A program made the position numbers and the translations under genes. Positions 17,415 through 26,610 of a DNA stretch of 64,000 nucleotides are shown one piece after another; positions within the stretch are counted from its first letter, which is position 1; the number at the start of each line of letters is the position of its first letter. The stretch lies in NCBI RefSeq assembly GCF_012034935.1, contig NZ_JAATEN010000005.1, positions 62,001 to 126,000 on the forward strand, read 5' to 3'. The notes below the pieces were generated by a model. That model had not been told where the DNA came from. It ran no database searches and worked only from the letters and a program-made list of their open reading frames with translations. Source of the DNA: Streptomyces zingiberis. Lineage in GTDB: Bacteria; Actinomycetota; Actinomycetes; Streptomycetales; Streptomycetaceae.

Positions 17415-18752
17415 TCAGACCGGGGCGTCTTCCAGCATCTCGGTGACGAGGGCGGCGATCGGGGAACGCTCGGACCGGTTGAGGGTGATGTGCGCGAAGA
17501 GCGGGTGGCCCTTCAGCCGCTCGACCACGGCGACCACACCGTCGTACCGGCCGACCCTCAGATTGTCCCGCTGGGCCACGTCATGGGTCAGGACGACACG
17601 GGAGTTGGCGCCGATCCGGGAGAGCACCGTGAGCAGCACGTTGCGCTCCAGGGACTGCGCCTCGTCGACGATCACGAAGGCGTCGTGCAGGGACCGGCCG
17701 CGGATGTGCGTGAGCGGCAGCACCTCCAGCATCCCGCGCTCCACCACCTCCTCGATGACCCCGGCCGAGGTCACCGCGGAGAGCGTGTCGAAGACGGCCT
17801 GCGCCCACGGGCCCATCTTCTCGGCCTCGCTGCCCGGCAGGTAGCCCAGCTCCTGCCCACCCACGGCGTACAGCGGCCGGAAGACCATCAGCTTGCGGTG
17901 CTGCCGCCGTTCCAGCACGGCCTCCAGCCCCGCGCAGAGCGCCAGCGCCGACTTGCCGGTGCCGGCCCGGCCGCCCATCGACACGATCCCGACCTCCTGG
18001 TCGAGCAGCAGGTCGAGGGCGATGCGCTGTTCGGCGCTGCGGCCGTGGATGCCGAACGCCTCCCGGTCACCGCGCACCAGCCGGACCCGGCCGCCGGGGG
18101 TCACCCGGCCCAGGGCCTTGCCCCGCTCGGACTGGAGCACCAGGCCGGTGTGGACGGGGAGCCCCTCCGCCGCCGCCACGACGGCGCTGTCGGCGGCGAA
18201 GAGCTCGTCCACCTCCTCTGCGGGCACGGACAGTTCGGCCATCCCGGTCCAGCCGGAGTCGGTGACGGCCAGTTCCGCCCGGTACTCCTCGGCGAGCAGA
18301 CCCACCGCGGACGCCTTGATCCGCAGCGGCAGGTCCTTGGAGACGACGGTGACGTCGTACCCCTCGGCCTGCAAATTGCGGGCCACGGCGAGGATGCGGG
18401 TGTCGTTGTCCCCGGGACGGCCGGACGGGCCGAGGAAGGACGGCGGCAGGACCGACGGGTCGGAGTGGTTCAGCTCCACCCGCAGGGTCCCGCCCAGCTC
18501 CCCGATGGGGATGGGCGCGTCCAGCCGCCCGTGACGGATCCGGTACTCGTCCAGGCGGCGCAGCGCCTGCCGGGCGAAGTAGCCGAGTTCGGGGTGGTGC
18601 CGCTTGGCCTCCAGTTCCGTCACCACGACCACCGGGAGCACGACTTCGTGCTCCTCGAAGCGGGTCATGGCGGACGGGTCGGCGAGCAGGACGCTGGTGT
18701 CGACGACATAGGTGCGCCGGTCGTGCAGGCGGCGTTTCGTGCTGGTCACCAC
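17415..18752 (-). CDS. PIN-domain/PhoH-like ATPase fusion protein
   Basis: A 445-residue protein. The N-terminal PIN domain (about 10-145) shows [12 protein letters not shown], a TELEAKRHH segment and a [11 protein letters not shown] segment carrying the acidic nuclease residues. The C-terminal PhoH ATPase (about 230-440) has Walker [14 protein letters not shown] and Walker [10 protein letters not shown]. This PhoH2-type architecture is known in mycobacteria as an RNA helicase-ribonuclease. The GTG at 18752 begins just before the conserved [14 protein letters not shown]; a second GTG follows immediately. The spacing to the nearest GAGGGGG is long, so the exact start is uncertain. Confidence 0.9.
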   Translation of the reverse strand: MVTSTKRRLHDRRTYVVDTSVLLADPSAMTRFEEHEVVLPVVVVTELEAKRHHPELGYFARQALRRLDEYRIRHGRLDAPIPIGELGGTLRVELNHSDPSVLPPSFLGPSGRPGDNDTRILAVARNLQAEGYDVTVVSKDLPLRIKASAVGLLAEEYRAELAVTDSGWTGMAELSVPAEEVDELFAADSAVVAAAEGLPVHTGLVLQSERGKALGRVTPGGRVRLVRGDREAFGIHGRSAEQRIALDLLLDQEVGIVSMGGRAGTGKSALALCAGLEAVLERRQHRKLMVFRPLYAVGGQELGYLPGSEAEKMGPWAQAVFDTLSAVTSAGVIEEVVERGMLEVLPLTHIRGRSLHDAFVIVDEAQSLERNVLLTVLSRIGANSRVVLTHDVAQRDNLRVGRYDGVVAVVERLKGHPLFAHITLNRSERSPIAALVTEMLEDAPV

Positions 18753-19459
18753 GGGTGGACGAACCCCCTCGGATGAGGTCGGGGTGCGACGGCGTCGCGG
18801 GGGACTTGAACCGGTGCCGGCCACGCTGCGCGGGCCGGCGACCGGCCCTCCCCGACTCCCGCCCGCGGGACGACCGGCCGGGGCCGGTGTTCCGCGCGGT
18901 CGTCCGTGTGCAAAGGGCCTCCCGGGCGGGCGGCCACCGAGCCGCCCGCTGCGTTCGACACCCATGGGCCGGGCGTCGATCTGGTGGTGATATTCCCTCG
19001 AACGAGCGGCGCCATGCCCCGGTGCGCCCGGCAGGCGGAAGCGCCCCGGGGGTGAGGCCCCTGGGGCGCGTGGGCCACCAGCATCTCCATGGTGTGGGAG
19101 AGCTGGTGCGGATCGCGTGAAGTCCGGGGAACGGAACGGGAGTTACCGGGCAGTCAGGCCCACCGGGCGTGACGGCCCGCTGGCCGTCCCCGGATCACCC
19201 ACCTATGCTCCCCGAACCGCCGGTCGACCGCCGGCCCCGCAGAACGACCCCCTCCGGTGACACGGCCGCCACTTCGGCGCGCCGTGCCGTCACCCTGCCC
19301 TTTTCTCCGCACTGGAGCGTTCGTGTCCCGTTTGATCAACTCCCCCCACCGCTCCCCCCGCCCGGGCCGCGCCCGGCCCTCCACCGTCCCGGCCCGCCGG
19401 CTCCGGTCACCCCGGCCCCCGCGGGCGGCCGGGGTCCGCCGTGGCGGAGGGAGCACCGC
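18753..19459. other. divergent intergenic region with two stacked hairpins
   Basis: About 700 bases between phoH (minus) and the symporter gene (plus), without a credible coding frame. Two good hairpins lie side by side. One at 19041-19069 pairs GCGCCCC with GGGGCGC around a second short stem. The other at 19076-19108 is a 12-bp stem with one bulge and an 8-base loop. They could be structured leader RNA, a small RNA, or a terminator for an unrecognised transcript. Confidence 0.4.
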
Positions 19460-21064
19460 GTGACCACCGGGTTCACCGGGGACCACTTCACCACGGTCCT
19501 CTTCTTCCTCCTCTTCGTCCTGGGCTGCCTCCTGCTCTCCATGTGGAGCAGCCAGGACCTCGGCGAAGGCGCGGACGCCTTCCACAGCGGCGGCTCGGGC
19601 AACGGACCGGTACGCCAGAGCCTCGCCCTGAGCGGTGACTTCGTGTCGATCGCGGGCGTGCTCTACATCGTCGGCACCGTCGCCGTCGCCGGGTTCGACG
19701 GGATCGCCGTGGTCATCGCCACCGCGCTGTCCCCCCTGCTGTTCAGCCGGGTGCTCGCGGGGCGGCTGCCGATCGAGCACACCCGGTCCTTCGGCGATGT
19801 CCTCGCCCACCGGCTGCCCGGGCCGGCCGCGCGCCGGCTGGCCGCCGTCGCGGCGCTGGTGGCCTCCGTACCGCTGCTCGTCGCGCAGCTCGGGCCGCTC
19901 GGCGAGATCACCGCGGCGCTGATGGGCTTCCCCGGCCGGCTGGGCGAGACGGCCTGCACCGTGGTGCTCGGCCTGATCATCCTCACCTGCGCCTCCATCG
20001 GCGGCGCACGCGGCGCCACCCTGTTGCAGGCCGGCATGGCGGTGTCCTTCGTCTTCATGGGCCCCCTGCTCGCCGCGCTGGTCATGGGCCAGTTCGGCTG
20101 GAGCACGGGGGAGCTGGCGAAGGCAGCCGAGAAGGGCAGCCAGGCCGGAGACTCCTACTTCTCCTTCGGTCATCTGTTCGGCGGCGGCACGACCGGCGCC
20201 GTGGACACGGTGAGCCTCGTGCTGACGATCCTGCTCGGCGCGGCCTTCCTGCCCCACTTCATCCCCCGGCTGACCACGAGCCGCGGACCGTCCGAGGCGC
20301 GGCGGGCGGCCGGCTGGACGGCCGGCACCGTCGCCCTGCTCTGCTTCTCGGCGATCTTCCTCGGCTACGGCATCCAGGCACTGATCGGCGCGGACGGCAT
20401 CAACGCGGCCGGACCGCGCGGCGGCAACAACCTGCTGCTGCTCGCCGACGCGCTGGACGGCGGCGACCAGGGGCCCGGCATGGTGCTCACCTTCATCGCC
20501 TCCGCGACCTTCCTCACCGTCATGGCCTCCGCCTCGGTGATGCTCCTCGTCAGCTCCGCCGCCATCGTCCACGACCTGGGAGCAGGCAGGGCGGAGAAGG
20601 CCCGGCGGCGGGTCCGGATCCACGACGGGGTCCGGGCGCGGCTGGCGCTGCTCGCCGCCGGCGCTGCGGCCATCGCCCTGGCCGTCTTCGGGCGGGACGC
20701 CAACCCGCAGTTCTGGCTGATCCTCAGCTACACGGTCGCCGCCTCGTCGGTGCTCCCGGCGCTCTGCGTCGGCCTGCTGTGGCGGCGGTACACGGTCTCC
20801 GGGCTGCGCTGGGCCGTCGTCGGCGGCATCTCCGTCACCGTGCTGCTGATGTTCTTCTCCCCGGCCATCTCCGGCGCCCCCGACGCCGTCTTCCCCGGCG
20901 CGGACTGGCAGGTCTTCCCGCTGTCCTCCCCCGGACTGGTCTCCATCCCGGTCGGCTTCCTCCTTGCCTGGCTGGGCAACCGCCGGGAGGCGCCGGAGCC
21001 GCAACCGGAACCGGACGACGGGGAGTGGCGGCCCGGCGGGCGCACACGGCAGCCGGTGGGCTGA
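19460..21064 (+). CDS. sodium:solute symporter (SSS family, acetate permease-like)
   Basis: A 534-residue integral membrane protein with about 13 hydrophobic segments. Features typical of the SSS family's ActP-like branch are SMWSSQDLGEGADAF after helix 1, LALSGDFVSIAGVLYIVG, the ILTCASIGGARGATLLQAGM signature helix, and LLGAAFLPHFIPRL. Substrates in this branch are small monocarboxylates such as acetate or pyruvate; which applies here is unknown. The GTG start follows GGAGGG by 8 bases. The DUF485 gene that often precedes actP is absent. The C-terminal 30 residues are charged and cytoplasmic. Confidence 0.85.
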   Translation: MTTGFTGDHFTTVLFFLLFVLGCLLLSMWSSQDLGEGADAFHSGGSGNGPVRQSLALSGDFVSIAGVLYIVGTVAVAGFDGIAVVIATALSPLLFSRVLAGRLPIEHTRSFGDVLAHRLPGPAARRLAAVAALVASVPLLVAQLGPLGEITAALMGFPGRLGETACTVVLGLIILTCASIGGARGATLLQAGMAVSFVFMGPLLAALVMGQFGWSTGELAKAAEKGSQAGDSYFSFGHLFGGGTTGAVDTVSLVLTILLGAAFLPHFIPRLTTSRGPSEARRAAGWTAGTVALLCFSAIFLGYGIQALIGADGINAAGPRGGNNLLLLADALDGGDQGPGMVLTFIASATFLTVMASASVMLLVSSAAIVHDLGAGRAEKARRRVRIHDGVRARLALLAAGAAAIALAVFGRDANPQFWLILSYTVAASSVLPALCVGLLWRRYTVSGLRWAVVGGISVTVLLMFFSPAISGAPDAVFPGADWQVFPLSSPGLVSIPVGFLLAWLGNRREAPEPQPEPDDGEWRPGGRTRQPVG

Positions 21065-21164
21065 CGGGCCCGGCCCGGCGGGGCGTCTCGGGCGGGGGAA
21101 CGGCGGGGGCGGTGGCGGTGTCCGTGGGTACGGGCGCCGGCACCGCCCCCTCTGCCGTTGCCGT

Positions 21165-21204
21165 GTCCGGCCCGCCGTACGCCCGGGCGTACGGCGGGCC
21201 GGAC
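21165..21204. terminator. 40-bp perfect palindrome between convergent genes
   Basis: Positions 21165-21184 are exactly the reverse complement of 21185-21204, with no unpaired centre. It lies 100 bases after the symporter stop and 62 bases beyond the stop of the convergent cis-prenyltransferase gene. It is best read as a bidirectional transcription terminator. Confidence 0.82.
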
Positions 21205-21265
21205 CAGGACCTCGGACGGATGCCTCCGGACGGGCGGGACCGGCCCGGGGACGGCGGATCGCCGG

Positions 21266-22084
21266 TCAGCCGCCGTAGCGCCGGTGCCGTGCCGCGTAGT
21301 CGCGCAGCGCCCGCAGGAAGTCCACCTTCCGGAACGCGGGCCAGAAGACCTCGCAGAAGTAGTACTCCGAGTGAGCGCTCTGCCAGAGCATGAAGCCCGA
21401 GAGCCGCTGCTCGCCGCTGGTGCGGATCACCAGGTCGGGGTCGGGCTGGCCGCGGGTGTAGAGGTGCTGGGAGATGTGCTCCACCTCCAGCTTGTCGGCC
21501 AGCTCCGACAGCGAGGTACCGCGCTCGGCCTCTGCGGTGAGGAGGGACCGCACCGCGTCCGTGATCTCCTGCCGGCCGCCGTAGCCGACGGCGACGTTGA
21601 CCAGTATCCCGTCGACGTGGGCGGTGGCCTCCTCCGCCTCCTTGAGCACGGTCTGGGTGCGGGCGGGCAGGATGTCCATCGTGCCGGCGTGGTGCACCCG
21701 CCAGCGGCCGTCCGCCGCCAGGTCCCGCACGGCGCCCTCGATGATGCCGAGCAGCGGGCCCAGCTCGGACTCCGGCCGGTCGAAGTTGTCCGTGGAGAGC
21801 AGCCAGAGCGTGACCACCTTCACATCGGTCTCGGTGCACCAGCCGAGCAGCTCCTGGATCTTTCCGGCCCCGGCCCGGTGCCCCTGCTCGGCCGTACCGC
21901 CGGAGGCGCGGGCCCAGCGGCGGTTGCCGTCGAGGATCACGCCGATGTGCTTGGGGCCCCGGGCGGTGTCGAGCCGGCGCTCCACACGCCGCGCGTAGAG
22001 CCCGTACACCAGTTCGCGAACGGCCGCGTAGGGTCCGCGGCGCCGCCGCTCAGTCCCGTCGTGCCCCTCGGCCTTCCGCAGCAT
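21266..22084 (-). CDS. cis-prenyltransferase (isoprenyl transferase), copy 1
   Basis: A 272-residue UppS-family enzyme condensing isopentenyl diphosphate onto an allylic primer in cis. Motifs are IGVILDGNRRWAR (catalytic Asp, diphosphate-binding GNRRWA), TLWLLSTDNFDRP, and DLVIRTSGEQRLSGFMLWQ near the C-terminus, which ends RHRRYGG. The DGNRRWA and STDNF variants differ from the DGNGRWA and STENW of copy 2, so the chain-length specificity may differ. The ATG at 22084 is preceded by GAGGAAGG; a start 25 codons upstream is possible but lacks a site. It is divergent from the aldo/keto reductase. Confidence 0.9.
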   Translation of the reverse strand: MLRKAEGHDGTERRRRGPYAAVRELVYGLYARRVERRLDTARGPKHIGVILDGNRRWARASGGTAEQGHRAGAGKIQELLGWCTETDVKVVTLWLLSTDNFDRPESELGPLLGIIEGAVRDLAADGRWRVHHAGTMDILPARTQTVLKEAEEATAHVDGILVNVAVGYGGRQEITDAVRSLLTAEAERGTSLSELADKLEVEHISQHLYTRGQPDPDLVIRTSGEQRLSGFMLWQSAHSEYYFCEVFWPAFRKVDFLRALRDYAARHRRYGG

Positions 22085-22194
22085 CGCCTTCCTCAGCCCC
22101 TCCGAGCAGTGCCAGCACCGAAGCCAGCACAGTACTGCTCCCACCACCGAGCGGGCCAACCGTGTCCCGCCGGCGGCGTGATAGGGAGAGGAGC

Positions 22195-23289
22195 GTGACA
22201 GATTCCTCCCCCGCCCCCGCTTCTCCCCGCCCCGGCGGCTCCGGCGGCCGCTCCGGCCCCTCCGCCCCGTACCGCGCGGCCGATGACCGCTACGACTCCC
22301 TGGCCTACCGGCGCAGCGGCCGCAGCGGGCTGCGGCTCCCCGAGATCTCCCTCGGCCTCTGGCACAACTTCGGCGACGACCGCTCCCTGGAGTCCCAGCG
22401 GGCGATCCTCCGCCGCGCCTTCGACCTGGGCGTGACCCACTTCGACCTGGCCAACAACTACGGCCCGCCGCCCGGCTCCGCCGAGGCCAACTTCGGGCGC
22501 CACCTCGCCCGCGACTTCCGCCCCTACCGGGACGAGCTGATCATCTCCACCAAGGCCGGCTACCGGATGCACCCCGGGCCGTACGGCGAGTGGGGCTCGC
22601 GGAAGTACCTGCTCTCCTCGCTGGACGCCTCGCTGCGCCGGATGGGCCTCGACCACGTCGACATCTTCTACTCCCACCGCTTCGACTCCGCCACCCCGCT
22701 GGAGGAGACGATGGGCGCCCTCGCCACCGCCGTCCGGCAGGGCAAGGCGCTCTACGCGGGCGTCTCCTCGTACACCGCGGAGCAGACCCGGGAAGCGGCC
22801 CGGCTGCTGCGCGAGATGGGCGTCCCGCCACTGATCCACCAGCCCTCGTACTCGATGATCAACCGCTGGACCGAGGACGACGCGCTGCTGGACACCCTGG
22901 AGGAGGAGGGCATGGGCTGCATCGCCTTCGCCCCGCTGGCCCAGGGACTGCTCACCGACAAGTACCTCGACGGCATCCCGGAGGGCTCCCGCGCCGCCCA
23001 GGGCAAGTCGCTCGACCCCGGCCTGCTCACCGAGGACGTGGTGCGCCGGCTGCGGGGGCTGGACGCCGTCGCCCGGCGCCGCGGCCAGACGCTGGCGCAG
23101 CTCGCCCTGGCCTGGGTGCTGCGGGACGAGCGGATGACGTCCGCGCTGATCGGGGCGTCGAGCGTGCGGCAGCTGGAGGCCAACGTGGCGGCGCTCGGCG
23201 GGCCGGCGTTCACGGACGAGGAGCTGGCCGAGATCGACACCTTCGCGGTCACCACACCGGGGGTGAACATCTGGGCGCTCCGGGGCTGA
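22195..23289 (+). CDS. aldo/keto reductase, YghZ-like
   Basis: A 364-residue NADPH-dependent oxidoreductase with a TIM-barrel. After a Ser/Pro-rich leader, RRSGRSGLRLPEISLGLWHNFGDD and FDLANNYGPPPGSAE match the YghZ/MgrA (L-glyceraldehyde-3-phosphate reductase) branch. The catalytic tetrad is recognisable as Asp and Tyr in the DLANNY region, Lys in STKAGYRM, and His in YSHRFD. A C-terminal ALIGASSVRQLE segment binds the NADP phosphate. The GTG start is set by GGGAGAGGAG upstream. It stands alone and probably detoxifies aldehydes. Confidence 0.9.
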   Translation: MTDSSPAPASPRPGGSGGRSGPSAPYRAADDRYDSLAYRRSGRSGLRLPEISLGLWHNFGDDRSLESQRAILRRAFDLGVTHFDLANNYGPPPGSAEANFGRHLARDFRPYRDELIISTKAGYRMHPGPYGEWGSRKYLLSSLDASLRRMGLDHVDIFYSHRFDSATPLEETMGALATAVRQGKALYAGVSSYTAEQTREAARLLREMGVPPLIHQPSYSMINRWTEDDALLDTLEEEGMGCIAFAPLAQGLLTDKYLDGIPEGSRAAQGKSLDPGLLTEDVVRRLRGLDAVARRRGQTLAQLALAWVLRDERMTSALIGASSVRQLEANVAALGGPAFTDEELAEIDTFAVTTPGVNIWALRG

Positions 23290-23386
23290 CCAGCGGGTCC
23301 GGGCGTGGGACGGGGGCCCGCGGGGTGCGGGTGGCGGGGGACGGGCCCGGGACCCGCGGCTTTCGCGGGCCACCGGACGGGGGACG

Positions 23387-23411
23387 GGGCCGGGCCGGGC
23401 CGGGCCGGGCC
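23387..23411. repeat. 5-bp GGGCC tandem repeat
   Basis: Five exact GGGCC units in the spacer after the aldo/keto reductase. The spacer 23290-23814 (about 525 bases) holds no gene besides this repeat and a terminator hairpin. Confidence 0.8.
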
Positions 23412-23647
23412 GGAGGAACCTGCGAGGTCCGGTGCGGGCCCCCGGGATGCTGGGGCGCGGGTTCACGGACTCACGCGGCATGAGGGACGGGGGCGGGGCG
23501 CGGTGGCCGTTCACGGGGGCGGACCGATCTCCGCCGGTCCGCGGGCCGAACGGCGGCCGGGCCGGTGGACCGGACGCCCTCGCTCACCGTCCGTCACGTC
23601 CGGTGAGCGGGAGGACGGCCGCCGTGACCGTCCCGGGGGAAAAGAAA

Positions 23648-23682
23648 CGGGCCGGTCCGTGGGGGGGATACGGACCGGCCCG
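23648..23682. terminator. terminator between aldo/keto reductase and prepilin peptidase
   Basis: A perfect 13-bp stem (23648-23660 with 23670-23682) with a G-rich 9-base loop. It lies in the spacer separating the convergent reductase gene and the first gene of the Tad locus, 133 bases beyond the prepilin peptidase stop. Confidence 0.8.
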
Positions 23683-23814
23683 AGGGGGGGTTCCCACCAT
23701 AACCCCATGCGGGCGGTGGTCGCCGTAGGCGCGGCGCGCCCCGCGCACCGGCAGCGGCGGCCCCTCCGGACGGGGGAGCCGTCAACTGCCCCTGGCATCA
23801 CGCCGCGTGACCGT

Positions 23815-24612
23815 TCACCCCGCGCCCAGACCGCCCACCAGCATCCCCAGAAAAGTGCCGCACATCATAAAAGGGCCGAACGGGAGCGCGGTCCGGCGCC
23901 CGGCGCGGCGCAGCAGCACCAGCGCGCCCCCGTAGACCGCGCCCAGCAGGAACCCGGCGAAAGCGCCGATGAACAGCACCACCCAGCCGTACCACCCGAG
24001 GATCACACCGGCCGTCACCGCCAGCTTGACGTCCCCGAACCCCATGCCTGCCGGGTGGATGAGGAACAGCAGCAGGAACGCGCCGCCCAGCACCACCCCG
24101 CCGAGCAGCGCTCCCGTCCAGGACCCCGCCACCCCGGGCAGGGGCGCGGCGAGCCCGAGCAGCACGGCGGCGGCGGGCGGGAGCGTGAGGGTCAGGACAT
24201 CCGGCAGCCGGTGAACCGCCACGTCGACATAGCCCAGGACCAGCGCGAACGGCACCAGCAGCAGCCACGCAGCCAGCTCCGGCCGCGGGCCCGTGGCCAC
24301 CGCCAGCCCGGCACAGGCGGCGGCACCGAGAGCGGCCGCGCCGAGCGGGCGGGGGGCGGAGGGGCCGGGGGCGGCGACCGGGCGGAGGGCGGCGACGAGG
24401 GGCAGCGGCCCGCCGTGCCCGGTGGGCGCGCAGTCCGTGCAGCGGCCGGTTCCGGCCCAGCCCCGTAACGGCCCGGTCAGCGGATGCCCGGCGGGACAGT
24501 CGGCGCGCCACGGCTCCCCCGGCTCGACGGCGAGCCGGTACACCGCCCGGGGCACCAGCAGGCCGGCGGCGGCACCGTACAGGGCGGCGAGGAGAGTCAG
24601 CGGCAGCAGCAC
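23815..24612 (-). CDS. prepilin peptidase (A24 aspartic protease, TadV/PilD-like)
   Basis: A 265-residue polytopic membrane protease. The two catalytic aspartates are in YVDVAVHRLPD and in the signature GMGFGDVKLA. About eight hydrophobic segments follow a short loop with three cysteines (CPAG and CTDC), a remnant of the CxxC pairs of PilD. It should cleave the Flp pilin and TadE-like pseudopilins encoded a few kilobases away on the same strand. It is separated from the rest of the tad operon by a DUF192 gene and an NAD(P)-binding gene. Confidence 0.9.
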   Translation of the reverse strand: MLLPLTLLAALYGAAAGLLVPRAVYRLAVEPGEPWRADCPAGHPLTGPLRGWAGTGRCTDCAPTGHGGPLPLVAALRPVAAPGPSAPRPLGAAALGAAACAGLAVATGPRPELAAWLLLVPFALVLGYVDVAVHRLPDVLTLTLPPAAAVLLGLAAPLPGVAGSWTGALLGGVVLGGAFLLLFLIHPAGMGFGDVKLAVTAGVILGWYGWVVLFIGAFAGFLLGAVYGGALVLLRRAGRRTALPFGPFMMCGTFLGMLVGGLGAG

Positions 24613-24807
24613 GCCCCGACCCTACGGACCGGGAGGCCCACCGGTCATGGGCCCGGGGGCCCTAACCCCGGAATCGGGTGACGCGCCCCGTGGAGAGCCG
24701 TGTTCTGGTAGAACCCGGGGGGCTGGGGCCTGGGACAACGCCCGGGACAGGGCCCAGGTGATCAGGCGATCAGGTGAGAGATCAAGGACGACGAAGGGCG
24801 GACCGGC

Positions 24808-25299
24808 ATGGCGCGGCTGCGGGACGGCACCACCACCCTGACGATCCTCCCGGCCCCGGACCACGTCCCCGTCCCGGCCCGCCGCCCCGCACGCCGTGCC
24901 GGCACCGGTCCCGCGACCGGCACCCCTCGCGCGGCCGGCGCGGCCGGTCGGAGCGGTGCCGAGCGGGCGGAACCCCGGCGAAGCGAACCACCGGGGCCGA
25001 CGACCGTCCCCCTGGAGATCGCCGCCTCGCTGCGGGCCCGTACCCGCGGTCTCCTCGGCCGTGACGGCATCGAGGGGGCGATCCTGCTGACGCCCGCGAA
25101 CAGCGTGCACACCTTCCGGATGGGCTTCCCGATCGACGTGGCCTATCTGAGCTGGGACCTCCGGGTGCTCGCCGTACGCACCATGCGCCCCGGCCGGATG
25201 GGCCGGCCCCGATTCCGGGCCCGTCATGTGCTGGAGGCGGAGGCGGGCGCGATGGCCCGGTGGGGACTGCGGCGGGGCTCCCGCGCGCGCATCGGCTGA
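24808..25299 (+). CDS. DUF192 protein with Pro/Ala/Arg insertion
   Basis: A 163-residue protein. Its C-terminal 95 residues are a DUF192 domain (RARTRGLLGRDGIEGA, NSVHTFRMGFPIDVAYL, VLEAEAGAMARWGLRRG). The N-terminal strand of the domain is separated from the rest by about 45 Pro/Ala/Arg-rich residues (about 22-66), which are probably a disordered insertion. DUF192 proteins have a beta-clip fold and no firmly known function. The gene lies divergently from the prepilin peptidase gene. A GAAGGG element precedes the ATG. Confidence 0.8.
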   Translation: MARLRDGTTTLTILPAPDHVPVPARRPARRAGTGPATGTPRAAGAAGRSGAERAEPRRSEPPGPTTVPLEIAASLRARTRGLLGRDGIEGAILLTPANSVHTFRMGFPIDVAYLSWDLRVLAVRTMRPGRMGRPRFRARHVLEAEAGAMARWGLRRGSRARIG

Positions 25300-25533
25300 C
25301 CGGCGGCCCCTGCCGGCGACGACGGCCCCCCGCACCGCACCGCACCGCACCCGCAACGGCAACGGCAAATGGGAGACGGGCAGACGGGCAGACGACGACA
25401 TGGGGGCGGGCGCTAGCAGATGGGCCACGGGTCAACGGCACGACGCGGCCGCGGCCCGACGACCCGGACGGTCACCCCGGGGCCTCCCGGAGCCACCGCG
25501 GGCCGGAGCCCGGCCGGGCCGGCCACCGGCCCG

Positions 25534-26439
25534 TCATCCCGGGTGGCGCGCCGCCAGGTACCGGCCGAAGGTGACCCGCCCGATGGTCGGGGCCGGGCCC
25601 GTCCCGCCGCCGCCACCATTGCCGGAGCCGCTGCCGCCGTCGCCGGAGCCGCCGTCGCCGGCCGTGCCCCCGGGGGCCGCCCCGCCTGCGGGCACCAGGT
25701 TGGCACCGTCCCGCAGGGCCCGGCCCGCTTTCCCCGGCAGCGGCAGCGACAGGACGGGCCGCCGGCGCCCGGTGGCCCGCAGCCACTCGCGCGTCAGGTC
25801 GGCGTGGCTACGCACCTCGGGGCCGCCCATGTCGGGGGCGCGCCCGGCGGGGAGCCCGTCCGCCAGTTCGACCAGCCGTCCCGCGACCTCGCCCACGTCC
25901 ACCGGCTGGAACCGCACCCCGGCGCAGGCCAGCGCCACCGGCAGCCGGCGCTGGGCCGCCGCGATCCGGACGATCAGATCGTGGAACTGCGTGGCGCGCA
26001 GAATCGTCCACGGCACCTGCGAGGATTCGATGATCCGTTCGCATTCCAGCTTGGCCCGGTAGTACCCGAGGGGAATCCGGTCGATGCCGACGATCGAGAT
26101 GTGGACCAGGTGCGGGCTGCCCTCCGTCTGGCCGGCGACGGTCTCCGTCAGCCGCCGGGTGGCCTCGACGTCGCCGCGGCCGGCCGTCGTGGCGCAGTGG
26201 ATGACCACGTCCGTGCCGGCGACCGCCTCCGCGATGCCCTCTCCGCTGCCGAGATCACCGGTGACCCAGTCGTACGGCCGGTCGTCACCGGCGGGGCGCC
26301 GCCGTCTGCTGAGCAGCCGGACGGCCGGTCTGCCGTCCGGGAGCCGCGCCCCGGGCGGCGCGCCGTCGAGCAGCCGCTGGACGACGGCCCGGCCGAGCGT
26401 GCCGGTTCCACCGGTCACCAGGACGGACTGGGGGACCAC
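25534..26439 (-). CDS. NAD(P)-binding atypical SDR / NmrA-like protein
   Basis: A 301-residue Rossmann-fold protein. The opening SVLVTGGTGTLGRAVVQ provides the TGGTGxLG nucleotide-binding loop. VTGDLGSGEGIAEAVAGTDVVIHCA and YYRAKLECERII complete the atypical-SDR (NmrA/NAD-dependent epimerase-like) pattern. A Gly/Ser-rich tract of about 25 residues interrupts the C-terminus before a GRVTFGRYLAARHP tail. The GTG at 26439 follows GAGGAGGTGG. It lies between Tad-locus genes but has no evident role in pilus assembly. Confidence 0.82.
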   Translation of the reverse strand: MVPQSVLVTGGTGTLGRAVVQRLLDGAPPGARLPDGRPAVRLLSRRRRPAGDDRPYDWVTGDLGSGEGIAEAVAGTDVVIHCATTAGRGDVEATRRLTETVAGQTEGSPHLVHISIVGIDRIPLGYYRAKLECERIIESSQVPWTILRATQFHDLIVRIAAAQRRLPVALACAGVRFQPVDVGEVAGRLVELADGLPAGRAPDMGGPEVRSHADLTREWLRATGRRRPVLSLPLPGKAGRALRDGANLVPAGGAAPGGTAGDGGSGDGGSGSGNGGGGGTGPAPTIGRVTFGRYLAARHPG

Positions 26440-26610
26440 CGCGCCACCTCCTCGGGACGGACGGCGGGGCACCGCCCTCCCGGCATCATGCCCGCGTCCG
26501 CCCCTCCCGCGCAGGCCACCACGCGACTGCCCGGCCACCACCGGAACCCCGCCGCGACGGGAGCGCCGGGGGCGCACAACCGGCCCCGTGGGCGCGCCTC
26601 GTGGGCCCCG

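Noticed and set aside
23305..24468. long plus-strand frame over the prepilin peptidase
   Set aside because: Arg/Gly/Gln-rich translation opposite a protein with clear catalytic motifs; no family features.
24690..24730. tRNA-like segment with TTCTGGTAGAACCC
   Set aside because: No cloverleaf can be drawn and no TTCGA loop is present; it is a short hairpin-like stretch only.
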